This document shows positions 44,210-52,815 of a DNA stretch of 64,000 nucleotides, piece after piece (positions within the stretch are counted from its first letter, which is position 1; each line of letters opens with the position of its first letter). The notes under the pieces are model-generated. The model had not been told where the DNA came from and searched no databases. It saw only the letters and a program-made list of their open reading frames with translations. Made by a program: the position numbers and the translations under genes. Source of the DNA: Sphingobacterium deserti (GTDB lineage Bacteria; Bacteroidota; Bacteroidia; Sphingobacteriales; Sphingobacteriaceae). The stretch is from contig NZ_JJMU01000028.1 of the NCBI RefSeq assembly GCF_000757725.1, forward strand, positions 1 through 64,000, read 5' to 3'.

Positions 44210-45754
44210 ATGATAAAGATATTAGACTGTACATTACGTGACGGAGGTTACTATACCAATTGGGATTTTAGTAAAGAGGTTGTCGATAAATACATAAAGC
44301 ATACGAACAACTTACCTATAGATTACTTAGAAGTAGGCTACAGAAGTAAACCTATAGATGGTTACTTAGGAAAGTACTTTTACATGCCTGTTTACGAACT
44401 GGCCTATATCAAATCCAATACGCAGAAAAAGCTTGTTATCATATTAAATGAAAAGGATGTTCGCGTAGAGGATTTGGACGAGTTGCTGAAACCTATTCAG
44501 GGTATCGTGTCGATGGTACGTATCGCGCTGGATCCTCAACAGCTTTTACGTGCCGTGAAATTGGCCGAAGCGATTAAAACTTACGGTTTCGAAGTAGGAT
44601 TTAATGTGATGTACATGTCAAAGTGGAAACAATATGATGATTTCTTAAACAACTTAGTACATGTCAATGGGGTGGCGGATTATTTTTACATGGTCGACTC
44701 TTATGGCGGTGTGTTTCCGGCCGATGTCAAAGAAACCATCGCTTTAGTACGATCTAAAGTAGATGTTAAGTTAGGTTTTCATGGGCACAATAATTTGGAA
44801 TTGGCCTTGATCAATAGCCTGACAGCCATGGAGGAAGGTGTTGAAATTATTGACTCCACCATTTTGGGCATGGGACGCGGCGCCGGCAATTTAAAAACAG
44901 AACTCTTTTTGACGGCTTTAAATAGCCAGCACGGTCTTGATTTGAACTTTAACGCCTTGGGCGACGTTGTCGACGCATTTTCCGGATTGCATGAAAAATA
45001 CAATTGGGGAACGAATCTGCCTTACATGATCTCCGGCGGGAATTCTTTGCCGCAAAAAGATGTCATGGATTGGGTAACCACTCGTTTTTACTCATTTAAC
45101 AGTATTATTCAAGCGCTTCAAAACCAAAAAGAGAAGGTAAAAGACAATGAACAACTTCCTGTTTTCAAACCACAAGGATCCACAAAACGTGTGGTCGTTA
45201 TCGGCGGTGGGAAAGGTGCATACGAACATGTTGACGCTGTCAGGGAATTTATCCGCAACGACAAAGATGTGACTATCGTTCACGCGAGCTCCAAAAATGC
45301 CTTGGCCTATCAAGACCTTGAAAACGAGCAAATCTTTTGTTTGGTGGGTAATGAAGGTCATCGGATGGAAAAAGTATTTGATGATTTGGGCAATTTCGCT
45401 GGGCAGACCATTTTGCCACCATTCCCGCGCAAGATGGGTACCTATGTGCCTAGCTGTGTCAAGAACAATAGCTTCGAATTAGAGAGTGTAACCTTCACCG
45501 ATAAATATCAAGATTCACATACTGCCCTGGCGCTGCAAATCACACATGATTTGGGAGCAGAGGAGATTTATTTAGTAGGCTACGATGGCTATAACGATTT
45601 TCCAATTGCGGAAAAAGAACGTCAACTGACTGCAGAGAACGAGTTTTTATTTAATCGTTTCTTGGAATATAGCAACAAGCAGGTACAAGCCATCACGCCA
45701 ACGCGCTATGATATCCCCATGAACTCTGTTTATAGCATGATATATGACAAATAA
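44210..45754 (+). CDS. DRE-TIM (HMGL-like) aldolase fused to a GT42/DUF115-like domain
   Basis: This is a 514-residue two-part protein. Residues 1 to about 300 are an HMGL-like/DmpG-type metal aldolase barrel: ILDCTLRDGG with Arg10 and Asp11 (the DRE-TIM catalytic and metal residues), MVDSYGG, GFHGHNN with His191 and His193 (metal ligands), and GMGRGAGNLKTE. Such enzymes use pyruvate or an acyl-CoA. Residues about 325-514 form a Rossmann-like domain (RVVVIGGGKGAYEHVDAV, then AEEIYLVGYDGYNDFP and a final NSVYSMI) resembling DUF115/MptE or GT42 sialyltransferase folds. The next gene, a CMP-sugar synthetase homologue, overlaps it by 11 bp, and an HAD phosphatase follows. I infer a role in making a keto-acid sugar by pyruvate aldol addition; no such fusion is known to me as characterised. 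Confidence 0.72.
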   Translation: MIKILDCTLRDGGYYTNWDFSKEVVDKYIKHTNNLPIDYLEVGYRSKPIDGYLGKYFYMPVYELAYIKSNTQKKLVIILNEKDVRVEDLDELLKPIQGIVSMVRIALDPQQLLRAVKLAEAIKTYGFEVGFNVMYMSKWKQYDDFLNNLVHVNGVADYFYMVDSYGGVFPADVKETIALVRSKVDVKLGFHGHNNLELALINSLTAMEEGVEIIDSTILGMGRGAGNLKTELFLTALNSQHGLDLNFNALGDVVDAFSGLHEKYNWGTNLPYMISGGNSLPQKDVMDWVTTRFYSFNSIIQALQNQKEKVKDNEQLPVFKPQGSTKRVVVIGGGKGAYEHVDAVREFIRNDKDVTIVHASSKNALAYQDLENEQIFCLVGNEGHRMEKVFDDLGNFAGQTILPPFPRKMGTYVPSCVKNNSFELESVTFTDKYQDSHTALALQITHDLGAEEIYLVGYDGYNDFPIAEKERQLTAENEFLFNRFLEYSNKQVQAITPTRYDIPMNSVYSMIYDK

Positions 45755-46439
45755 AGTAAGCTTTTTCTTGCCCACGCGCAAAGGAAGCCAGCGTGTGATC
45801 GATAAAAATACCCGCCCATTTGCGGGCAAGGATGGTGGCTTATTACGCCACAAACTGGAACAGCTTCTGCAAATGGAAACGGTGCACGAAATTGTACTTT
45901 CCACAAATGATGAAATCTGTATAGATATCGCCACTTCCATGCAGGGAAATTTGGAGAAGCTTGTTATCGATAATCGGCCAGATCACCTTTGTCTGGATAC
46001 GACAAATTTGAGCGATTTAATAGCCTACGTGCCTAGTGTCGTCACAGGAGATCATATTATCTGGGGGCATGTCACCACGCCCTTTGCCGATGCTTCGGTA
46101 TACGATCGCGGCGTGACAAATTACCTGGATGGGTTGCAGCAAGGTTTCGATTCATTGGTCAGTGTAGAGAAATTTAGAAATTTTCTGTTGGACGAGCAAG
46201 GTAAGGTTGTTAACAATACCACGCCAATACCCTGGCCACGCACGCAAGATCTGCAAACATTATATGAAATAAACCACGTCATGTTCATCACGAGCAAACA
46301 AATCTATCAACAAGAAGGCAATAGACTTGGTGCAAAACCTTTCCTTTTTGAGATGGATAAGATGGAGTCTTTCGATGTGGACTGGGAAGAGGATTTTAAA
46401 GTTGCTGAATTAATGTATGGACATGTTCAAAAAGTATAA
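45744..46439 (+). CDS. CMP-acylneuraminate-synthetase-like cytidylyltransferase
   Basis: The 231-residue enzyme has the NeuA/KdsB-type nucleotide loop near the N-terminus (FFLPTRKGSQRVIDKNTRPF, residues 7-26, compare PARGGSKRIPxKN in NeuA). It also has LDTTNLSDLIAYV, VTTPFADASVYDRG (metal/sugar region) and the C-terminal MESFDVDWEEDFKVAE, equivalent to the IDTxxD segment of NeuA. It should activate a keto-acid sugar with CTP. It overlaps the aldolase gene by 11 bp and the phosphatase gene by 23 bp, so the three are translated together. The sugar is unknown; no NeuB is present. Confidence 0.8.
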   Translation: MTNKVSFFLPTRKGSQRVIDKNTRPFAGKDGGLLRHKLEQLLQMETVHEIVLSTNDEICIDIATSMQGNLEKLVIDNRPDHLCLDTTNLSDLIAYVPSVVTGDHIIWGHVTTPFADASVYDRGVTNYLDGLQQGFDSLVSVEKFRNFLLDEQGKVVNNTTPIPWPRTQDLQTLYEINHVMFITSKQIYQQEGNRLGAKPFLFEMDKMESFDVDWEEDFKVAELMYGHVQKV

Positions 46440-47046
46440 CGTTATTCTTTGGGATTTCGATGGCGTAATAATGGATTCCATGCCTATTCGCGATCTGGGA
46501 TTTAAAGAGGTGCTGAAAGAATACCCACAAGAGCAGGTTGACGAGCTCATTGCCTTCCATCAGCATAATGGCGGACTCTCCCGTTACGTGAAATTCCGGT
46601 ATTTTTTTGAAAATATCCGCGGAGAGTCTATTACTGATGATGAGGTATTGCGGCTGGCAGGCAAGTTTTCAGAAGTGATGTTGTCCCTACTTATTAACAA
46701 CGATCTGTTAATCCAAGATTCCGTTCAGTTTATCCAGGATAATTACCAAACCTACAACATGCACGTGGTCTCGGGATCCGACGGCCGCGAGTTAAACTAT
46801 ATATGCGCGCAATTGGGGCTTGATAAATTTTTCCGCTCCATTCATGGATCGCCTACGCCAAAAAAGGATTTGGTGCGGCAGGTTTTGTTGGACAACAATT
46901 ACAATAATGCAGAAGTGGTATTGATCGGCGATTCCGTAAATGATCACGAGGCGGCGCAGCATAATGCTATTGATTTTACAGGGTATAATAATGTACATCT
47001 GCACGAATTAGGAAGCTACGTAACGAGCTTTAATAGCTTAGTTTAG
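46417..47046 (+). CDS. HAD-superfamily sugar phosphatase
   Basis: The 209-residue HAD hydrolase has motif I WDFDGVIMDS (Asp13, Asp15), motif II in VVSGSD, motif III Lys in TPKKDLV and motif IV IGDSVNDHEA. The cap between motifs I and II is alpha-helical (C1 type), typical of phosphoglycolate-phosphatase-like and sugar-phosphate phosphatases. It overlaps the CMP-sugar synthetase gene by 23 bp. The natural role in this module is dephosphorylation of a keto-sugar phosphate before CMP activation, as in KDN-9-phosphate or Neu5Ac-9-phosphate pathways. This is inference from context. Confidence 0.82.
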   Translation: MDMFKKYNVILWDFDGVIMDSMPIRDLGFKEVLKEYPQEQVDELIAFHQHNGGLSRYVKFRYFFENIRGESITDDEVLRLAGKFSEVMLSLLINNDLLIQDSVQFIQDNYQTYNMHVVSGSDGRELNYICAQLGLDKFFRSIHGSPTPKKDLVRQVLLDNNYNNAEVVLIGDSVNDHEAAQHNAIDFTGYNNVHLHELGSYVTSFNSLV

Positions 47047-47085
47047 GCTGAACAGGAAGTTTAAATATTTTTAAAAATAATAAAA

Positions 47086-48102
47086 ATGAAGATTTTAGTA
47101 GAAAATTCGACTTGGAACAATGTCGGAGATGGTTGGTATCAATACTCCCTGTATTTTCTTTTAAAAAAGCTCTACCCAGATAGCAAAGTAATCATGGGTG
47201 AGGGCCCCATAAAACGATCGTTCAGAATTCGTTCGGAAAAACAATTAAGTAATGCACTGAATCTTTTAGAATGGCAGGATGCTGATTTGCATGTTTTTTC
47301 GGGACCGATGCTGAAATCGCTGATTGCAGACTACGGAACCAAGATCAAAAAGATTGTAGAATCAGGGAAGCAATATGCGTTTATAAGCGTTTCAGGCGCT
47401 AACGAGGCGTCGACCAAACAAACCTTGGAAGATGCAAAAGACTTTTTAAAAAAATATCCGCCAGTTTTCTTTTCCTCTAGGGATTCATTCACGTACAATA
47501 TTTTTAAAGATGCTGTACCAAATGCATACGACGGAATTTGCACCGCTTTCTTGGTTGATTTGACCTTGGAATTGGATACATTCAAAATGGACAAACCATT
47601 TTTCGTCAGTTCTTTTTATATGGAAAATGAACCCGATTTCAATGTGGACGGATCAAACGCGTTGACTGTTGAAAATCTGGAAGTGAAACATAGGAAGAAT
47701 AAATGGGGTTTACCCTTCAAGTATGCCCGTCATTTAAACTATACGTTGCCGCAGCAGGCGGAGGTCGGCGGACACCAAATTGTTCGACTTATTCAGAACT
47801 TAAATACGAAATTCAACCATATCAATTTCGCTATGCCCAATAGCTTTATGAGTTTCAACCCTATTACATACTTGGAGGTAATTAAGTCGGCCGAGTTTGT
47901 TGTTTCAGACCGTGTTCATGCCTGTGCTACCTCTTTAGCGTGCAATAAGCCAGCTCGGTTCCTTTTCGATACACCACGCGCTGTCATTTTTGATCGATTA
48001 GGATTCGACTATAAATCAAACAAAGGCATTATGTATCCAAATATGGATAAAATTGCGGAAGAGAAATTGAAGCTCGAAGACAAAATCAAACAGTACATCT
48101 AA
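47086..48102 (+). CDS. Polysaccharide pyruvyltransferase family protein
   Basis: This 338-residue member of the polysaccharide pyruvyltransferase (CsaB/WcaK) family has an N-terminal STWNNVGDGWYQYSLYFLLKKLYP (the NxGDxxxxxS-like start), and the C-terminal VVSDRVHACATSLACNKPARF (compare SDRLHGxILA). These enzymes attach pyruvate ketals from PEP to sugars in exopolysaccharide or cell-wall polymers; some relatives act as glycosyltransferases. It follows the aldolase-CMP-phosphatase set after 39 bp and precedes the flippase. Confidence 0.82.
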   Translation: MKILVENSTWNNVGDGWYQYSLYFLLKKLYPDSKVIMGEGPIKRSFRIRSEKQLSNALNLLEWQDADLHVFSGPMLKSLIADYGTKIKKIVESGKQYAFISVSGANEASTKQTLEDAKDFLKKYPPVFFSSRDSFTYNIFKDAVPNAYDGICTAFLVDLTLELDTFKMDKPFFVSSFYMENEPDFNVDGSNALTVENLEVKHRKNKWGLPFKYARHLNYTLPQQAEVGGHQIVRLIQNLNTKFNHINFAMPNSFMSFNPITYLEVIKSAEFVVSDRVHACATSLACNKPARFLFDTPRAVIFDRLGFDYKSNKGIMYPNMDKIAEEKLKLEDKIKQYI

Positions 48103-48143
48103 GAGACAACCGTTAACGACATACAAGCTTAAACACAGAAACC

Positions 48144-49451
48144 TTGTCACTAACAAAAAGAAATATCATTAAAAATGGCATATCCACAGCCGGTCAAAAG
48201 GGCGTCAAGATATTGGAGCAACTTTTCCTTGTGCCATTTTTTATTTCCCAATGGGGAGCAGCATATTACGGTGAATGGTTGACGTTAACTATAGTTCCAT
48301 CCGTTTTAGCATTTACCGATTTAGGCATGGGCTCTGCTGCAGCCAATGGATTTGTCTTAAAATATGCGGCGGGCGAACGGCAGGAAGCAAGAAACATGGG
48401 TTATACAGGCTTTTTGGTTGTTTCTGCTGTCATTCTCGTGGCCATACTATTAGGGTCTATCGGCATTGCGGTAGCCTATCATTTCAACTGGTTAAAAAAC
48501 TCGCTTATTCCGCAAAATGAAGCGTTGACAGCCTTAGCTTTTATGATCCTGTCCAAGGTGTTGACCTTTTACATGGAGCTTTTTGAAGCCCGGTTCAGAG
48601 CCGCACGGAAAGCGGTGTTAGGCATCAATCTGAATACGGTGAACAGCTTACTGAATATTGGAGTAGGGCTTACGGTGCTTATGCTTGGCTATGGCGTCGT
48701 GGTTTATGCAATTAGTCAGTTTGTGATTGCGCTGCTCTACAACGTTTTTTATGCTTTCATCGCCAATAAAATCTTGAGCCTACGAAAGGAGTTTAAAGCG
48801 ACCTACAATGCCGTTTACGCCAAAGCTATTTTAGCAAAAGGCTTAGGGTATATGATGTCGCCCTTATGGCAAGCGGTTTTGTTTCAAGGTACCACCTTTG
48901 TCGTTCGGATCGCGCTAGGCCCGGAGTCTGTAGCCATCTTCAACACCGTGCGCACATTGTCCAGATCGGTAAACCAGGTTTACAGTATAGTAAATGCCAG
49001 TATTTTTCCAGAGTTACAATATGAAATTGGTGCTGGAAACTTACCGAAAGCAAAAGGAATTCTAATGGGCTCAATGAAAATCACGGCTATCCTTGCGGTG
49101 CTCGGTGTGCTTTTTATGTCCGCATTTGGTTTGCCTATATATAACCTATGGACGGATAATGCGCTCCAGCCGTCGTATACCATGTGGTATTTCTTTATCG
49201 CCGCTACAGGCTTCAACGCGATATGGTGGACCTCGGCTGTCGTCTTCAGAGCAACAAATAAGCCTTATCAATTATCATTTGCAGGGTTGATATTCTCCGT
49301 ACTCGCGATAGGATTCACCTACTTTGGTGCTAAATTTTGGGGACTACAGGGAGCTGCTCTCGGGAGTTTGTTGTTTGAAGTTTGTATGGCAGCATATATC
49401 CTACCAAAAAGCTTTTTATTAATAGATGGTGCCAAACTAGAATTTACATAA
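48144..49451 (+). CDS. wzx: Wzx-type polysaccharide flippase of locus B
   Basis: The 435-residue membrane protein of the MATE/polysaccharide-transport superfamily has about 12 helices. Recognisable segments are GVKILEQLFLVPFFISQWGAAYYGEWLTLTIVPSVLAFTDLGMGSAAANGFVLKYAAGE and the C-terminal FTYFGAKFWGLQGAALGSLLFEVCMAAYILP. It starts with TTG at 48144; no in-frame ATG precedes the first helix. Its stop overlaps the ATG of the next gene by one base. It would flip the lipid-linked repeat unit started by WcaJ. Confidence 0.86.
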   Translation: MSLTKRNIIKNGISTAGQKGVKILEQLFLVPFFISQWGAAYYGEWLTLTIVPSVLAFTDLGMGSAAANGFVLKYAAGERQEARNMGYTGFLVVSAVILVAILLGSIGIAVAYHFNWLKNSLIPQNEALTALAFMILSKVLTFYMELFEARFRAARKAVLGINLNTVNSLLNIGVGLTVLMLGYGVVVYAISQFVIALLYNVFYAFIANKILSLRKEFKATYNAVYAKAILAKGLGYMMSPLWQAVLFQGTTFVVRIALGPESVAIFNTVRTLSRSVNQVYSIVNASIFPELQYEIGAGNLPKAKGILMGSMKITAILAVLGVLFMSAFGLPIYNLWTDNALQPSYTMWYFFIAATGFNAIWWTSAVVFRATNKPYQLSFAGLIFSVLAIGFTYFGAKFWGLQGAALGSLLFEVCMAAYILPKSFLLIDGAKLEFT

Positions 49452-50701
49452 TGAAAAGAATTATCATAGCCCACGTATCAAAACAGCATTCTTTTCACAC
49501 GGCGGTAGCCCTGAAGAGAGCTGGTTTGTTAGCAAAATATATCACTACGGTTTACGACAAGCAAAGTTCGTTAACAGGGAAAGTAAAAAAAGTGCTAAAA
49601 GGGGCTACATTGAATAAGGCAGGCACGCGGCGTTCGGCAGAGTTGGAAGACGATTCTGTGTTGCTAATCGGCGAATTTTTCGGTTTGTTGCGCATCTTTT
49701 TAAGGCGATTTAAAAAGATTAATATCGACGCTTTCGTGATGGATTATTTCGGAAGAAACGTAGCGAATTACGTCATCAAGCAAAAGCCTGATGCAGTTAT
49801 TCTATACGATGGTGTGGGAAAAAAATACATCGATAAAATAAAGAAAAAATCTCCAAATACTAAGGTAATTATGGATGTCACCATCTCATCGCGCTTGTAT
49901 ATGAAGGAGATCTTTGAAGAAGATATGAAGCTATATGGGCATGATAAGTTTTATCTGCAGGAGGCTAGTCTTTGGAATAAAGAGCATATGCAGAATGTCA
50001 GTGATGATTTCCGGTATTGCGATTTTTATCTTGTTCCTTCCGAGGTGGTAAAGCGAAGTTTGATTGCAGCCGATGTACCCCTATCGAAATTAATAAAAGT
50101 GCCATACGGCGTATCGGTGCGCGATTTTTCATATCATGAAAAGCCACAGAAATCTGCTGCTGAACCCTTAAGATTACTTTTCGTAGGCGGTGTGATGCAT
50201 AGGAAAGGGATCCACCACCTTTGTGAGCTCGTCTCCATGTACAATGCGCAGGAGGTTATTCTGGAAATTGCGGGCGGGGTCGTTGCTTTTGAAGACACAC
50301 CGGAAAAATACCGGGACTGTGAAAACATCAAATTTTTAGGCTTTGTCACGCGCGACCGTATCGCCGAAAAATTTAAGCAGGCCGATGTCTTTATCCTTCC
50401 CTCGCTGGGAGAAGGGTTAGCGTTGGTAATTTTAGAAGCGTTAGCCACCGGCACACCTGTATTGACGTCCAACCTATCAGGCGGCAATGATGCAGTAATC
50501 AACTACGAGAATGGGATCGTGTATGATTACAATAATCTCGGGCAACTGAAAGACGGTATTGATTGGTTTAGAGCCAATAGAGATAAAATTCCGGCAATGT
50601 CTAAAGCGGCTCGAAAAACTGTAGAAGAAGAATATACATGGGAAAAATATTACCAACAGCTTGTCGGTAAAATCAATAATATTTTAGAAATAAATCAGTA
50701 G
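49451..50701 (+). CDS. Glycosyltransferase family 4
   Basis: The 416-residue GT-B enzyme starts MKRIIIAHVSKQHSFHTAVALKRAGLLAKYITTVY and has the hinge LLFVGGVMHRKGIHHLCELV and the EX7E segment LPSLGEGLALVILEALATGTPVLTS. ATG 49451 overlaps the flippase stop; a reading frame reaching back to 49382 exists but would lie inside the flippase gene. Tyr/Lys-rich middle sequences resemble Bacteroidota capsule transferases. Donor unknown. Confidence 0.86.
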   Translation: MKRIIIAHVSKQHSFHTAVALKRAGLLAKYITTVYDKQSSLTGKVKKVLKGATLNKAGTRRSAELEDDSVLLIGEFFGLLRIFLRRFKKINIDAFVMDYFGRNVANYVIKQKPDAVILYDGVGKKYIDKIKKKSPNTKVIMDVTISSRLYMKEIFEEDMKLYGHDKFYLQEASLWNKEHMQNVSDDFRYCDFYLVPSEVVKRSLIAADVPLSKLIKVPYGVSVRDFSYHEKPQKSAAEPLRLLFVGGVMHRKGIHHLCELVSMYNAQEVILEIAGGVVAFEDTPEKYRDCENIKFLGFVTRDRIAEKFKQADVFILPSLGEGLALVILEALATGTPVLTSNLSGGNDAVINYENGIVYDYNNLGQLKDGIDWFRANRDKIPAMSKAARKTVEEEYTWEKYYQQLVGKINNILEINQ

Positions 50702-50704
50702 CAA

Positions 50705-51496
50705 ATGGGGTTTTGGGAATACATGATAAAAAAGGATGCTCGGATTTGTTCCGGTATTGATTGGGCGTTGGGCGTAAAAGCTTCGCTAAATCCTAAAGTG
50801 CAAAATGTGCTTAAACGGATGGATAAGATGCCTAAAGCGGGGCAAGGACGAGAAGCATTAGTCATTTTAAACGGTCCTTCGCTCAAAGAACAAGATATTA
50901 CACAAATTCGCGATAATGTGGATTTAGTATTCGTCAATAGAGGATTTATGCATCCGGATTTCGCCCGTGTAAAGCCGAAATATCATGTGTTCGTGGATCC
51001 TAAAATGCTGACCGGCGAGTGGTCGTTGACTTGGATTGATGACATCATAGCTATGGTACCTGATATCACCATCGTGTTGCCGGTTACTTGGGCATTTCGC
51101 CCCGAATTTAAGCGGTTTATAGATAACAATACAAAAATACACTGGATACCTGATTTTAAAAAATGCTATTGTGTGGGCGTTTCGGGAAATTGCTTTGACT
51201 TTCTGGCCAGTCAAGATTACAAAACAATTTATTTCACCGGCTTCGATGCCAATGGCCTACCGCTGGAAATGTTGAATGTCTCTAATAGTCATTTTTACGG
51301 GAAGAATGAGGAAAATCTGACGAAGACTAGCAAAGAGTATGTGCGGGATCTGTATATGTTTTCCAGACACTTCGCCGACCTCAATAAAATGTCAAGTTTA
51401 TATAAAAGGAGAAATATCCGCCTGGTTAACCTAACACAGGGAGGCTTGTTAGATATGTTTGAGCGAGAACGTTTAAGTATTTTAAATAAAAGATGA
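50705..51496 (+). CDS. GT42/DUF115-like protein, candidate CMP-sugar transferase
   Basis: The 263-residue protein shows ALVILNGPSLKEQDI, VGVSGNCFDFLASQDYKTIYFTGFDANG and SNSHFYGKN. Compared with Campylobacter Cst-II as I remember it (GNGPSLKEIDY, TSGVYMCAVAIALGYKEIYLSGIDFY, NSHYIGH), all three blocks align in order, including the His that is catalytic in Cst-II. The C-terminal IRLVNLTQGGLLDMF fits Cst-II LYCLCPNSLLANFIE. I therefore propose a glycosyltransferase using a CMP-activated keto-acid sugar, consistent with the CMP-synthetase homologue encoded at 45744. DUF115/MptE pyrophosphokinase relatives share the fold, so this is not certain. Its stop overlaps the polymerase start by 4 bp. Confidence 0.65.
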   Translation: MGFWEYMIKKDARICSGIDWALGVKASLNPKVQNVLKRMDKMPKAGQGREALVILNGPSLKEQDITQIRDNVDLVFVNRGFMHPDFARVKPKYHVFVDPKMLTGEWSLTWIDDIIAMVPDITIVLPVTWAFRPEFKRFIDNNTKIHWIPDFKKCYCVGVSGNCFDFLASQDYKTIYFTGFDANGLPLEMLNVSNSHFYGKNEENLTKTSKEYVRDLYMFSRHFADLNKMSSLYKRRNIRLVNLTQGGLLDMFERERLSILNKR

Positions 51497-52755
51497 GCGC
51501 AATACTGATTTGGATTTATGTACTATTGAATTTATTTTTCATAGTTCGCTATTTCAGGCTAAAGAATGGCACTTTTCAGGCACCTTTTTTAATGGCTGGT
51601 GTCTCGTTGGGTGTATTGTTGCCGCAGCTCACTACGTATTATTTGAGCCCAGTGTATGACAACGAACTCCTATATCTTTTGCTGTTCGTCATGATAACGG
51701 GTAACGCGTCTTTCGCTTACGGGTTTGAACGTGGAAAATCCAAGGCAATCCCCAAATCCATCACGACGCTCAATATGGGGGACACGCTAGTTTACCTGAA
51801 CCTGTTTTTTGCCGTCTTAGGCTGTCTCAGTGTTTTGATATACAGGAATGATGATTCCGATTTTGTTATCGGAGCGTTTCTAAAAGCGTTTGCGCAATTC
51901 AGCTTTTTTACCTCCTTAATTCTCGTCGTTTATTATAAACGCAATACCTTCGTATACTTAGCGTTGATACTATCCTTTGCTACTATCTTTAACTTTGCTT
52001 TTTTGGTTAAGGGCTCTCGGTCAGATTCATTACTGTTAGGCCTTGCGATTCTCTTCTTCCTGAATTTCTATAAAGCTTTTAACAAAAAGGTGAAATACTT
52101 CACCCTAGGCATGTTTCTTTTCGGCGCTGTGTTTAGTGCAAGTATCACGATGATTCGGAACTATATCAAAGATGGCGAAGCGTTCGGCGATTCTTTTTAT
52201 GAAAACTTTACCGAATCCTTTTCCGAGGATGGTACAGAGCAAACTTTGGGGATGGATATCGCCAATGCTGCAAAAGGTATAGCTTACTGCTGGGAAAACA
52301 TGGAATATGACTATGGTTTGCAACTTTGGAATGGTTTCGTTTATAACTTTGTCCCAAAAAGGTTGGTTGGTGAGGAGATAAAAAACGCGCTGACCTATGA
52401 AAACGGTTATACACAGAAGCTCCCTACCTGGACACATGGTGTGACCACCATGACCGGATATGCTTCTGCCTTCGCCTCCTTTTCCGTCTTCTCGTTTTTA
52501 TTCTTTTTCGCCGTCGGATATATATATGGATGGATATGGAAGTATTCGGCCTATTCGACCTATTACCTCTTGTTGTATTTTTGGCAAGTCACCTGGTTGC
52601 ACGCGTTCTTTTCGCACGGTATGCAATTATTCTTTGGCCGTTTAGAAAGCTTTTTCATCTTCCTGTTCCCTATTTTGATCATATTCGGATGTTTGCGACA
52701 GCGTAAAATGGTTGCCAAAAAATCTGCAAGGAGTTTACAGTTAACTACACAATAA
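51493..52755 (+). CDS. wzy: Wzy-type polysaccharide polymerase of locus B
   Basis: The 420-residue polytopic membrane protein has about 11 helices and a large periplasmic loop around residues 220-310 (NYIKDGEAFGDSFYENFTESFSEDGTEQTLGMDIANAAKGIAYCWENMEYDYG). Sequence motifs resemble the oligosaccharide repeat unit polymerase family, notably AFLVKGSRSDSLLLGLAILFFLNFY. Assignment rests on topology and neighbourhood (flippase, transferases). The ATGA overlap with the upstream gene indicates coupling. Confidence 0.78.
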   Translation: MSAILIWIYVLLNLFFIVRYFRLKNGTFQAPFLMAGVSLGVLLPQLTTYYLSPVYDNELLYLLLFVMITGNASFAYGFERGKSKAIPKSITTLNMGDTLVYLNLFFAVLGCLSVLIYRNDDSDFVIGAFLKAFAQFSFFTSLILVVYYKRNTFVYLALILSFATIFNFAFLVKGSRSDSLLLGLAILFFLNFYKAFNKKVKYFTLGMFLFGAVFSASITMIRNYIKDGEAFGDSFYENFTESFSEDGTEQTLGMDIANAAKGIAYCWENMEYDYGLQLWNGFVYNFVPKRLVGEEIKNALTYENGYTQKLPTWTHGVTTMTGYASAFASFSVFSFLFFFAVGYIYGWIWKYSAYSTYYLLLYFWQVTWLHAFFSHGMQLFFGRLESFFIFLFPILIIFGCLRQRKMVAKKSARSLQLTTQ

Positions 52756-52815
52756 GATGAACGTAACGTCTGTATATCGCCCCTATTCATTTTCACACAT
52801 TCTTTTGTCGTCGCT

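Noticed and set aside
44210..45754. Reading the aldolase as a housekeeping isopropylmalate or homocitrate synthase
   Set aside because: It lacks the length and C-terminal regulatory domain of those enzymes and sits inside a polysaccharide operon with a CMP-sugar synthetase homologue.
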